Made by a program: the position numbers and the translations under genes
Shown here: positions 8,924 through 15,120 of the stretch, piece after piece
Position numbering within the stretch: the first letter of the stretch is position 1
Layout of the letters: every line of letters starts with the position of its first letter
Notes under the pieces: generated by a model
The model's database searches: none
Told to the model about the DNA's origin: nothing
What the model saw: the letters and a program-made list of their open reading frames with translations, nothing else
Assembly: GCA_002361365.1 (NCBI GenBank)
Contig: DEST01000024.1
Span: 1 to 15,545, forward strand
Source: Alphaproteobacteria bacterium UBA3307
GTDB taxonomy: Bacteria > Pseudomonadota > Alphaproteobacteria > RF32 > CAG-239
Direction: 5' to 3'
DNA length: 15,545 bases

Positions 8924-9855
8924 CTTTTGCGGTTATCGGAAACATATGCCTGCAAGTCTTCCAGACGATATTTTACCGTTCGACCGATTTTAACAAACGG
9001 CAACCGATCCGGATATTGCGTTCGCCACCGTTCCAACGTATTCGGCTTGAGTTTTAAGTATTCGGCGGCTTCTTCGGTTGTCAGAAGATTTGAACTTTGT
9101 TTAATCTCCGGCTTATCATCCAACAGATTGCTTTCTCTGCTTTGTTTTTGGCGTATTTTCTCTTCCAAACGTTCAATGGCACGGCTTTGCAAAGTGTAAT
9201 TTTTACGCATTAACGCATCTTTTAATATGCGATAGCACATATCAATATCCTTAAAGCCGTCGCAATCAAACTTGACATCTATATTGGTTTTAAACCCAAA
9301 ATCAACATTGGTAAACCAGAACTTGTTTCTGAATACAGCGTGATAAAAATCACTGTTGCCCAAAAACTGATTGTTTAAAAACGAAACTTCGGTTTCAAAT
9401 ATTGCGCCGTTAAATGCAATGTTATGATGATCATAATCTTTATCAGTCCGTATCTCATCACCGCGAAAGTAGAAATAACCACCTTTAGCCGGTTTTGTAT
9501 GAATACACGTAAATTCCAAATTCTTATCATAAATCACATTATTAAAATTGGTAATTCCGTTAAAAACAGAATGCGCAAATGATGTGTGATTGTGAAACGC
9601 ACACTTTTCAAAGCTGGTGTTGCCCGAAAATTCGCATTGCGTAAAGCTCAGCTTCGGATAAAACTCCGTTCCGCTCAAATCCAAATCCTTAAAAATGCAC
9701 TGATAGAACTCAACTTCCGGGAATCCGTAATTAATAATGGCTTTGATTTCTTCGTTGTCGATATCGCTGAAATCAAGCGTATCAAAAAACGCCAATCCTT
9801 TGGTTCTGAAATAGTCCGCATCAAAGTGCTTTTCTTTGTTATAGGTCTTTGCCAT
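8920..9855 (-). CDS. Pentapeptide-repeat protein fused to an excisionase-like HTH
   Basis: The product has 311 aa. Residues about 45-200 carry pentapeptide-type repeats with Phe on a five-residue register (for example VEFYQCIFKDLDLSGTEF and TSFEKCAFHNHTSF), which predicts a right-handed quadrilateral beta-helix. Residues about 205-256 are helical and charged. Residues about 257-305 match the HTH_17/excisionase family: LLTTEEAAEYLKLKPNTLERW, then a KIGRTVKYRLEDLQAYV wing. The start is supported by AAAGGAG on the minus strand about 8 nt before the ATG. It follows the ATPase gene by 12 nt, so the two are one operon. In other families pentapeptide folds can mimic DNA, and excisionase-type HTHs bind att sites or promoters. 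A role as regulator or directionality factor of the nearby integrase is plausible but inferred. Joining these two domains in one chain is unusual. Confidence 0.88.
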   Translation of the reverse strand: MAKTYNKEKHFDADYFRTKGLAFFDTLDFSDIDNEEIKAIINYGFPEVEFYQCIFKDLDLSGTEFYPKLSFTQCEFSGNTSFEKCAFHNHTSFAHSVFNGITNFNNVIYDKNLEFTCIHTKPAKGGYFYFRGDEIRTDKDYDHHNIAFNGAIFETEVSFLNNQFLGNSDFYHAVFRNKFWFTNVDFGFKTNIDVKFDCDGFKDIDMCYRILKDALMRKNYTLQSRAIERLEEKIRQKQSRESNLLDDKPEIKQSSNLLTTEEAAEYLKLKPNTLERWRTQYPDRLPFVKIGRTVKYRLEDLQAYVSDNRKS

Positions 9856-9867
9856 GGTTCTGCTCCT

Positions 9868-11091
9868 TTATAAATATCCGATTGGAATAATATTATCACA
9901 ATCAGTCAGCGGCAGATGTGTTTCTGCCATACAAATAACGGCGCCGTTTCCACGTTTTTGTTGCAAAACTTTTTCAATAACCGCAAAATTTTTAATATCA
10001 TTTTTATCAGGGTTACTCTTTTTCTTTATTTCTATCGGATAAAGTACGCCGTTTTCTTCCAATAAAACATCTATTTCGCGTTTATCTTTATCGCGATAAT
10101 AATAAATGTTCGGACGTTTACCATTATGCCAATAACTCTTGATAATTTCAGAAACCACGTAACTTTCCAAAATATGACCGTTCATTGCTCCGTTTTCCAA
10201 TGTTTCCGGCGTATTCCAACCGGTTAAGAAGCAAGCTAAGCCCGTATCCATAAAATGAACTTTCGGTGCCTTGATAATGCGTTTGGAAATATTTTTATAA
10301 TAAGGTTCCAAAAGAAACACTATACCGGACGCTTTCAAAATAGATACCCATGACTTAATTGTCGGTGCAGACACACCGACTTCATCGGCAATACTGCTGT
10401 ATTCCAACTCCTGACCGGTACGAGCTGCCAAAACGCGCATAAACTTCAAGAAATCAAGTTCATTATTTACTGAAGACAGGGAGCGTATATCACGCTCTAA
10501 ATAGGTCTGAATGTAGGAGTCGTAATAAACCGACCATAAACTGTCATCAGCATTAAAAAGTTTTGGATATGAACCCTTCCATATCAAATGATAAATGGTT
10601 TTCAGGTTAGTCGGTGTAGCTATCGTTGCTTTAGTGCTTAGATATTCTTTTGTCGGTAAAAATGGTGGAACTTCGGCATGTCCGTTCTTTTCATCTTGCG
10701 ATAAACCTTCCAAAGTCAAAATTCCAACACGTCCGGCCAAACTTTCTGAAACATTTTTCATCAGATGAAACTGTTGCGAGCCGGTAAGCCAATACATACC
10801 TGTTTTCTTTTCCTTATCAACAATCGCTTTAATATACGAGAACAGTTCCGGCGCATACTGCACTTCATCAATCAGCACCGGTGCCGGATAACGTTCCAGA
10901 AATGATTTCGGATCTTCTTTGGCAAGGGCACGAATACTCGGCGTATCCAAAGTTACAATTGTTCTGTTTTCTTTGCTGCAATTTTCAAAAATCGTGCTTT
11001 TACCAACTTGACGTGGTCCGCCGATAAAAACAACCGGAAAGAAATCGTTCAATTTGGCAATTTCTGCTTCAAGTGTTCTCTTTATATACAT
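9868..11091 (-). CDS. AAA_14 / DUF4143 family ATPase
   Basis: The 407-aa product is of usual family length. Walker A is GGPRQVGKST at residues 24-33 and Walker B is VLIDEV at 72-77. A sensor-like LTGSQ lies at 102-106 and the characteristic LAGRVGIL follows near 117. The C-terminal DUF4143 part (about 200-365) contains EID at 339-341 and EIK at 354-356, the spacing of a PD-(D/E)XK nuclease-like fold. The start has GGAGA about 7 nt upstream on the minus strand. These proteins are common, often multicopy, accessory ATPases in gut and host-associated bacteria; their cellular role is not established. It is the first gene of an operon with the pentapeptide-HTH protein, behind its own strong promoter. 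Confidence 0.93.
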   Translation of the reverse strand: MYIKRTLEAEIAKLNDFFPVVFIGGPRQVGKSTIFENCSKENRTIVTLDTPSIRALAKEDPKSFLERYPAPVLIDEVQYAPELFSYIKAIVDKEKKTGMYWLTGSQQFHLMKNVSESLAGRVGILTLEGLSQDEKNGHAEVPPFLPTKEYLSTKATIATPTNLKTIYHLIWKGSYPKLFNADDSLWSVYYDSYIQTYLERDIRSLSSVNNELDFLKFMRVLAARTGQELEYSSIADEVGVSAPTIKSWVSILKASGIVFLLEPYYKNISKRIIKAPKVHFMDTGLACFLTGWNTPETLENGAMNGHILESYVVSEIIKSYWHNGKRPNIYYYRDKDKREIDVLLEENGVLYPIEIKKKSNPDKNDIKNFAVIEKVLQQKRGNGAVICMAETHLPLTDCDNIIPIGYL

Positions 11092-11123
11092 GCTTATCTC
11101 CGACCAAAATAAAATATAATTTT

Positions 11124-11151
11124 ATTATAGTCAAATTTTATTCAAAGTCAA
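11124..11151 (-). promoter_or_regulatory. Sigma-70 promoter of the ATPase operon
   Basis: On the minus strand, TTGACT (11146-11151) and a perfect TATAAT (11124-11129) are separated by 16 bp, in the short gap between the integrase stop and the ATPase start. Transcription would begin near 11117, about 25 nt before the ATG. The ATPase operon therefore need not depend on integrase transcription. Confidence 0.75.
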
Positions 11152-11173
11152 TATATAATATTTTACAGGAATA

Positions 11174-12337
11174 CTATTCTTTGCTGATTTTTATCATTTT
11201 CTCAACGGTATCATTGAGCTTGTCGCGCAAATGCTCAACGCCTAAGTTCACATAAATTTGCGTACTTTGCAGGCTTTTGTGGGTTAATGCACGTTTTACC
11301 ATAAAAGCATCGGCGCCGTTGGCAATAAGATAAGTTCCTAAAGTATGTCGTAGGTCATGCACCCTGAAATTTGTTATATTTGCCTTTTTAATAATCGTTG
11401 CAAAGGCACGTTTTATCTCTACGATATGCCCCGATTGCGAATAAGCCGAACTGAATACCCATTCACTGTCCGCATTTAATTGACGACGCTTTAACAGCTC
11501 AATTGCCGGTTCAACCAAGGCAATCGTTACATTTTTATCGGTTTTGGTCTGCGGAATCTTCCATATTTTGGCATCCATATCTATATCGCACCAACGCATT
11601 TCAAAAACATTGGTTTTACGAACACCGGTATATAGCAACATAAGTATTACATCACGCGCCGTCTCGTTATTATATGTTTCCAATGCTTCCATGAAGCGCT
11701 TCAATTCGGCGTGTTCCAGATAACGCACACGTGCCTCTTTTTTGTTCAATTTTACGGCATTTGCAGGATTTTTACCATCATATCGTTCTTCTTTAATAGC
11801 GTAGTTATAGATGGTTCTGAGCAAAACTATACAGTGATTACCTGTGTAGTTACCGGCAGTTTCGGATATTTTGCGATGCAATAGTTTTAAATCATCGCTT
11901 GTAATATCGGATAAACGTTTGTTGGCTAATTTGCTTAATTTGCTGTTCCACATACTCTTATAATTCGCCATGGTTCTTTTACCTATAAAACGCTCACGCT
12001 CCTCCACAAAGTCATCAAAAAGCTTTTGCAACTTGTCTTCCTGAGTATATTGACGATTCTTCTTATGAGGATCCTCCCCCTTATTGATTGATACTTTAAC
12101 CTCAGCCGCCATTTCTCTTGCCATTTCCGGAGATTTCAGCACATCAACCGTGCCGAGATATGTTCTGGTTGGTCTTCCATGTATGCGCTTATATACATAA
12201 TAGGTCTTTACCCCTTTAGGCGTCACTTGCAGCATAAGACTTGGTTCTGCGGTATCGTAATAGTATGCTCTTTTATCCGTCGGCTGTATTTTTTCAATAT
12301 TTGTTTTTGTAAAACGAAATTTGTTATCTTTTGACAT
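11174..12337 (-). CDS. int: P4-type tyrosine site-specific integrase
   Basis: The 387-aa product integrates and excises DNA at a tRNA target. It has an N-terminal arm-binding domain of the DUF4102 type (about 1-95, with YYDTAEPSLMLQVTPKG), a SAM-like core-binding domain (about 100-205), and a catalytic domain. The catalytic set is complete: R240 (TGVRKTN), K265 (QTKTDKN), H327 and R330 (HDLRHT), H353 (LTHKS) and the nucleophile Y362 (TQIYVNL). Length is normal and nothing suggests decay. GAGGGG lies about 9 nt before the ATG, and a consensus-like promoter lies at 12406-12434. An initiator-tRNA 3' half starts about 180 bp upstream, which is probably its attachment site. It reads away from that site. 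Confidence 0.95.
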   Translation of the reverse strand: MSKDNKFRFTKTNIEKIQPTDKRAYYYDTAEPSLMLQVTPKGVKTYYVYKRIHGRPTRTYLGTVDVLKSPEMAREMAAEVKVSINKGEDPHKKNRQYTQEDKLQKLFDDFVEERERFIGKRTMANYKSMWNSKLSKLANKRLSDITSDDLKLLHRKISETAGNYTGNHCIVLLRTIYNYAIKEERYDGKNPANAVKLNKKEARVRYLEHAELKRFMEALETYNNETARDVILMLLYTGVRKTNVFEMRWCDIDMDAKIWKIPQTKTDKNVTIALVEPAIELLKRRQLNADSEWVFSSAYSQSGHIVEIKRAFATIIKKANITNFRVHDLRHTLGTYLIANGADAFMVKRALTHKSLQSTQIYVNLGVEHLRDKLNDTVEKMIKISKE

Positions 12338-12374
12338 TTTTTGCGCCCCTCAGGTTATTTATCTGACATTTTTC

Positions 12375-12393
12375 GGTGCTACGCTGGTGCTAC
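12375..12393 (-). repeat. GGTGCTAC direct repeats in the integrase leader
   Basis: GGTGCTAC occurs at 12375-12382 and 12386-12393, an 11-bp period, about 40 nt upstream of the integrase start codon and downstream of its promoter. Short direct repeats at one helical turn next to an integrase gene fit arm-type binding sites; function is inferred. Confidence 0.5.
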
Positions 12394-12405
12394 ACTTTTA
12401 ATAAA

Positions 12406-12434
12406 ATTTTATACAACTCAATAAAACTTGTCAA
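12406..12434 (-). promoter_or_regulatory. Integrase promoter
   Basis: On the minus strand, a perfect TTGACA (12429-12434) is followed after 17 bp by TAAAAT (12406-12411); an overlapping TATAAA (12408-12413) would give a 15-bp spacer. The spacer contains the 14-nt sequence that is repeated at 7677-7690, so a protein binding that sequence could control integrase expression. Confidence 0.7.
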
Positions 12435-12518
12435 GAAATTTTTCGCAGAAAAATTATTGAAAAACAATCGCTTCCAAACGAAAGACATCATTTTAAAAAA
12501 GTAGCGTAAAACCAATCG

Positions 12519-12648
12519 CATCAGGCTCATAACCTGAAGGTCGTCGGTTCAGTAGAAGTTTCAGGCGAGCGGAAGCGCGCCGGTGAGCGCTAGCGAAGAA
12601 ACGCACTCTATTGAGCAAAGCGAGGAACAATCCTTCCCCCCGCAACCA
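12519..12648 (+). other. Initiator tRNA-fMet(CAT) 3'-half remnant, probable attR
   Basis: TCAGG CTCATAA CCTGA (12521-12537) is a complete anticodon arm with CAT anticodon. It runs on through AAGGTCGTCGGTTCA (12537-12551), identical to the variable region and T-arm start of proteobacterial initiator tRNA. After 77 foreign nucleotides the 3' end resumes as AATCC at 12629-12633 and ends in CCCCGCAACCA at 12648. No acceptor or D-arm 5' half is present, so this cannot be a functional tRNA. A 3' half beside an integrase gene is the usual product of tRNA-targeted integration, with the element on the 5' side of the fragment (lower coordinates). The intact tRNA copy is not in the window. Confidence 0.8.
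12552..12628 (+). repeat. 77-nt structured insertion within the tRNA T-loop
   Basis: This GC-rich segment separates TTCA of the T-loop from the AATCC continuation. It can fold: GTTTC (12558-12562) pairs with GAAAC (12598-12602), and AGCGC pairs with GCGCT inside. Size, palindromic character and insertion in an RNA gene recall small palindromic elements such as the Rickettsia RPEs, but I see no match to a named family. It carries no convincing ORF. Confidence 0.5.
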
Positions 12649-12697
12649 ATAAATAATAATACCTTCTCTTGCGTTTTCGGGTATTACCACCTAACTG

Positions 12698-12703
12698 TAT
12701 AAT
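12698..12703 (+). promoter_or_regulatory. Candidate -10 element for the 12730 gene
   Basis: TATAAT lies 27 nt before the start codon at 12730. The -35 region is poor: TTGCGT at 12669 would need a 23-bp spacer. It is a weak or activator-dependent promoter at best. The adjoining 12-mer TACCACCTAACT (12685-12696) recurs in the terminator at 14805-14816. Confidence 0.35.
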
Positions 12704-12729
12704 ATAAATCTTATTTAAAAGGGGCGGAA

Positions 12730-13138
12730 ATGGATTACAAAGAGATAATACCTTTTAAGGCATTGCGCAAATTTGATGCAATGTGTTTGCATAATGAGTA
12801 TTTACACCTAAACAAAGAGATGCAACAACAGATTTTATCTTGGGCGGCGGATATGCTGAAAGAAGCAAGGGCAGAATGGAGTGAAAGACGTAATGATACC
12901 ATAAGAATCTATTATAGAATGTCACACGCGTTCGGAAGCCAAACGAAAATCAGACATTAAAGACCAAAAGTATGCGCCATTTCGGGAATATTTTAAAAAA
13001 GTTCAACGAGAACAGTTTGATATTGCTTTGCAAAATGGCTACAAACTGACGGCAAACAGTTTTGTAGAATGGTTTTTAACAAATAAAGCAAACGAAAAGC
13101 AAATTCCTTATTTGGAACAGAATCAAAAAACAAATTAA
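12730..13138 (+). pseudogene. Frameshifted hypothetical gene (N-terminal part)
   Basis: The ATG at 12730 has AAGGGG upstream. The frame stops at 12960 after 76 residues, but a convincing coding frame continues one base over (SDIKDQKYAPFREYF and onward, charged and helical) to TAA at 13136-13138. The second frame is closed upstream by a TAA near 12904, so the shift lies between about 12905 and 12957. In the third frame, 13125-13188 also reads as plausible protein (NKLRQLAQQNNREF), as if the A6 run at 13125-13130 were a second shift. The ancestral product was a soluble, charged, helical protein of at least 136 aa. I do not recognise the family. Sequencing error or programmed frameshift are alternatives to a pseudogene. 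Confidence 0.6.
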
Positions 13139-13495
13139 GACAGTTGGCACAACAAAATAATCGCGAATTTTGTAAGCAATACTTATGACACCGTCAATAA
13201 TACTTATAACGATATTAAGCAGGATTATTTCGGACATCGTAATTATCAGAATAGGTATAAACAAGGTTGTACGCCTTCTAATATTGCATATAATACAATA
13301 TCCAATTATCAGATTTCGCCTAACCCAAAATTGGTAGAAAATGGTAATATAGTTTCAAATTACGGTATGAAGAAATTTTTATCAAAAATTCCCATTGCCG
13401 GAAAGTATATTAATGGTATTGCAACTGGTGAAAAAATAGGAAATGGACTTACTAATTTTTACAACGCTCTGGATGAGGCAGATTGTTTCAAATAA
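13139..13495 (+). pseudogene. Start-less reading frame, possible orphan toxin tip
   Basis: This frame is open for 118 codons after the TAA at 13136 and in the same frame as the end of the previous gene. It has no ATG, GTG or TTG start in its first 60 codons. The peptide is Asn/Tyr-rich (VSNTYDTVNNTYNDIKQDYF), then has a Gly/hydrophobic stretch (SKIPIAGKYINGIATGEKIG) and an acidic end (NALDEADCFK). Either it was the C-terminal half of a roughly 254-aa protein now broken by a frameshift and a stop, or it is a C-terminal toxin fragment left by recombination. The second view is favoured by the small membrane-protein genes directly downstream. No toxin motif is recognisable, so the function is a hypothesis. 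Confidence 0.5.
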
Positions 13496-13498
13496 AAC

Positions 13499-13527
13499 TT
13501 GATTTTAATAAACGAGCTACATATAGT
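13499..13527 (+). promoter_or_regulatory. Promoter of the membrane-protein cluster
   Basis: TTGATT (13499-13504) and TATAGT (13522-13527) are separated by 17 bp, giving a start near 13534 and a short leader to the ATG at 13552. The three membrane-protein genes can thus be transcribed independently of the broken gene upstream. Confidence 0.6.
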
Positions 13528-13551
13528 AAATCCAAGTAATGAGGATAACAA

Positions 13552-13950
13552 ATGAATGAAAAAACAAAAGAAATATGCGTATTAGGCGGACTTTATTTTG
13601 CGATAAGCTATATCATTGATTTGGTAGACGGCTTTGCAAGCAATCTATCAATGATTTTTGATATTTTGTTTGTTATCCTCTTTTTTATGATTTTATTTGG
13701 TAAAAAATTTGCTTTTTTGCAGAAGTTTATAAATAAGTTTCCTAAGTTATCGGTGTACTTATATTATATCGGATTTGTAGGATATATTTTGTTTGTTTTT
13801 GATTTATTGGTTTTAGGACCAACTGAATTTATCTCTTTGAGTGAGGTTGTGCAAAAATATATTGCATGGAGTGTGGCAACTATAAATATTGTAGGAGTTT
13901 TGTTGGCGCTAATTTTAGCAACTCGTAATGTCTTTTTTAAGAAAAAGTGA
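13552..13950 (+). CDS. Small four-helix membrane protein (132 aa)
   Basis: A GAGGAT site lies about 6 nt before the ATG. The product has four predicted membrane helices (about residues 8-28, 32-50, 67-88 and 104-125), short loops, an acidic third loop (GPTEFISLSE) and a basic end (RNVFFKKK) that should be cytoplasmic. There is no lipobox or catalytic motif. It is the first of three closely spaced genes of similar size. I cannot name a family. Given the start-less reading frame upstream, an immunity protein for a membrane-active toxin is one possibility. Confidence 0.75.
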   Translation: MNEKTKEICVLGGLYFAISYIIDLVDGFASNLSMIFDILFVILFFMILFGKKFAFLQKFINKFPKLSVYLYYIGFVGYILFVFDLLVLGPTEFISLSEVVQKYIAWSVATINIVGVLLALILATRNVFFKKK

Positions 13951-13972
13951 AAATAGCACGAAAGGATTTAGA

Positions 13973-14311
13973 ATGCCTAAGTTTGGAAAAAAAATCATTG
14001 ATGCCGCAAAATTTGTGTTGGCATTCATTATTATTCCACAACTTGCTGTATTAAGCCTTTTTGCTATCATTTACACGCAAATGACTACTCCCGAGGATTT
14101 ATTATTCATGCAAAAATATGAGGAAGGTGCCTATGTATATTTTTCCATGATGGCAGAATTGATTTTTTTGATAATCTTTATTGCCGGAGGACCGCTAATT
14201 AAATATTTCTACAGAAATAAAACATTGCCTTCTTGGAAATACTACACAATTTTGACGGTTATGTATATTGTTGCTTTTATCATTGGAACTGTTTATACAA
14301 TAGTTATGTGA
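13973..14311 (+). CDS. Small membrane protein, paralogue A (112 aa)
   Basis: The ATG at 13973 is chosen over an in-frame ATG at 13928 for two reasons: GAAAGGA lies 8 nt before it, and the resulting MPKF start matches the next gene. The longer version would overlap the previous gene by 23 nt. Three membrane helices are visible (about 14-36, 58-77 and 88-110), with an acidic loop after the first (TTPEDLLFMQKYEEGAY). It shares MPKFxxKxIDxAKF at the N-terminus and PLIxxFYxNKTL near residue 80 with the following gene, so the pair arose by duplication. Confidence 0.75.
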   Translation: MPKFGKKIIDAAKFVLAFIIIPQLAVLSLFAIIYTQMTTPEDLLFMQKYEEGAYVYFSMMAELIFLIIFIAGGPLIKYFYRNKTLPSWKYYTILTVMYIVAFIIGTVYTIVM

Positions 14312-14334
14312 TTTGAGGTTAAAAAGGAGTTATA

Positions 14335-14679
14335 ATGCCTAAATTCGAAAATAAGTTGATTGATGTCGCAAAATTTTGGATATACTGGATTATAGTCGTT
14401 ACATTAACGATAGGGTTATTTTTTGCTCTGGTGGAAAATGCTCATTTTGAAGGCGATGATTTGGAGTTTTATTTAAAAAACAAAGAAACATTAAGATATA
14501 ACTTTCGGATATTTGCCGTTATATCGTTTGTATTGACCTATATCTTGGCTAATCCGCTGATAAATCGTTTTTATAAAAATAAAACTTTAAGTTTCGGGAA
14601 AAGTCTTTTGTGGCAGACATTGATTTATTTTTTGATATTGATAACGATTGTAATATTTTTTATCTTGTTTTGTGCTTAA
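14335..14679 (+). CDS. Small membrane protein, paralogue B (114 aa)
   Basis: AAGGAG lies 7 nt before the ATG, and the gene follows paralogue A by 23 nt. Like it, the protein has three membrane helices, an acidic loop after helix 1 (HFEGDDLEFYLKNKE) and the PLIxxFYxNKTL motif before helix 3. The ends of the two paralogues are similar while the acidic loops differ, so the loop is the fast-evolving part. Function is unknown; divergent tandem copies are typical of immunity genes but not proof. Confidence 0.75.
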   Translation: MPKFENKLIDVAKFWIYWIIVVTLTIGLFFALVENAHFEGDDLEFYLKNKETLRYNFRIFAVISFVLTYILANPLINRFYKNKTLSFGKSLLWQTLIYFLILITIVIFFILFCA

Positions 14680-14805
14680 AATAATTTTAATAGTCAGAGG
14701 TTGTTAAAAATATCGCAATTACATACAGACTAAAATTATTATTAAAAATCAATATTTTAATTAGGTATGAGTTTCCGTTTTTTGTTAGTCGCGCACAACC
14801 AAAAT
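14680..14805 (+). other. AT-rich intergenic stretch with imperfect inverted repeat
   Basis: No gene is visible. ATAATTTTAATAGTC (14681-14695) and GACTAAAATTATTAT (14728-14742) are imperfect inverted copies, offset by a 2-nt insertion and separated by about 32 nt. They could form a weak hairpin or be invertase-related ends, but AT-rich chance similarity is likely. Confidence 0.3.
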
Positions 14806-14838
14806 ACCACCTAACTTGTTGTAGTTGGGTGGTTTTTT
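14806..14838 (+). terminator. Strong intrinsic terminator of the membrane-protein operon
   Basis: ACCACCTAAC (14806-14815) pairs with GTTGGGTGGT (14824-14833) over 10 bp with one G-T pair, loop TTGTTGTA, followed by a T run to 14838. It lies about 127 nt after the last membrane-protein stop codon, and no other gene intervenes. Confidence 0.85.
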
Positions 14839-14875
14839 ATTTTCGTAAAACCCTCAAAACCGCAGAATCTTAAAG

Positions 14876-14898
14876 TGTATCACAACCCTGTATCACAA
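14876..14898 (+). repeat. TGTATCACAA direct repeats before the integrase remnant
   Basis: TGTATCACAA occurs at 14876-14885 and 14889-14898 (period 13), just upstream of the integrase remnant at 14912. The arrangement mirrors the GGTGCTAC pair before the intact integrase. Confidence 0.5.
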
Positions 14899-14911
14899 GA
14901 GGATAGCAACG

Positions 14912-15089
14912 ATGAACGGACATACACGACTGGTTAAGCGAAATATGACCTACTATATCAGGGCGAGAATCCCGACAGCGTTGAATTATCTAACAAAGTC
15001 AGCCCAGTTCAAGAGAAACAAATGTTTCAGCATTAGCAAAAGAATATGGTGTCAGCAGATGTTTATTGTATCAGTTAGTTAAAGAATAA
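14912..15089 (+). pseudogene. Tyrosine integrase N-terminus joined to a foreign HTH C-terminus (remnant)
   Basis: The ATG at 14912 follows an AGAGGAT site and opens a 56-codon frame (stop 15080-15082). Its first 33 residues, MNGHTRLVKR then NMTYYIRARIP, look like the start of DUF6538-type site-specific integrases. After SAQF the frame loses coding character. From about 15012 another frame reads VSALAKEYGVSRCLLYQLVKE to TAA at 15087-15089, which resembles the C-terminal helix-turn-helix of a resolvase or transposase. The locus is thus two recombinase-gene ends fused by deletion, with the catalytic parts lost. The domain assignments rest on short peptides. Confidence 0.6.
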
Positions 15090-15095
15090 TTACAT

Positions 15096-15120
15096 TGGCG
15101 GTTATACCGCCATTTCTTTT
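15096..15120. terminator. Hairpin at the ends of the remnant and the invertase gene
   Basis: TGGCGGT (15096-15102) and ACCGCCA (15106-15112) form a perfect 7-bp stem with loop TAT, followed on the plus strand by TTTCTTTT. The stop codon of the minus-strand invertase (15102-15104) lies inside the hairpin, so it may serve both strands. Confidence 0.65.

Noticed and set aside
12519..12648. Functional split or intron-containing tRNA gene
   Set aside because: The acceptor and D-arm 5' half is absent upstream, so this copy cannot make a tRNA; the intron idea is kept only as a question about the intact copy elsewhere.
12493..12690. 65-codon minus-strand open frame
   Set aside because: It reads antisense through the tRNA fragment and its insert (giving NRRPSGYEPD, a typical tRNA-antisense artefact) and has no ribosome binding site.
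13136..13138. TAA recoding or readthrough
   Set aside because: Other genes in the window use TAA as a normal stop, and the same gene already contains a frameshift, so decay or fusion is simpler.
14681..14742. Invertible promoter for the nearby serine invertase
   Set aside because: The inverted repeat is imperfect, AT-rich and only about 32 nt apart, too weak to claim.
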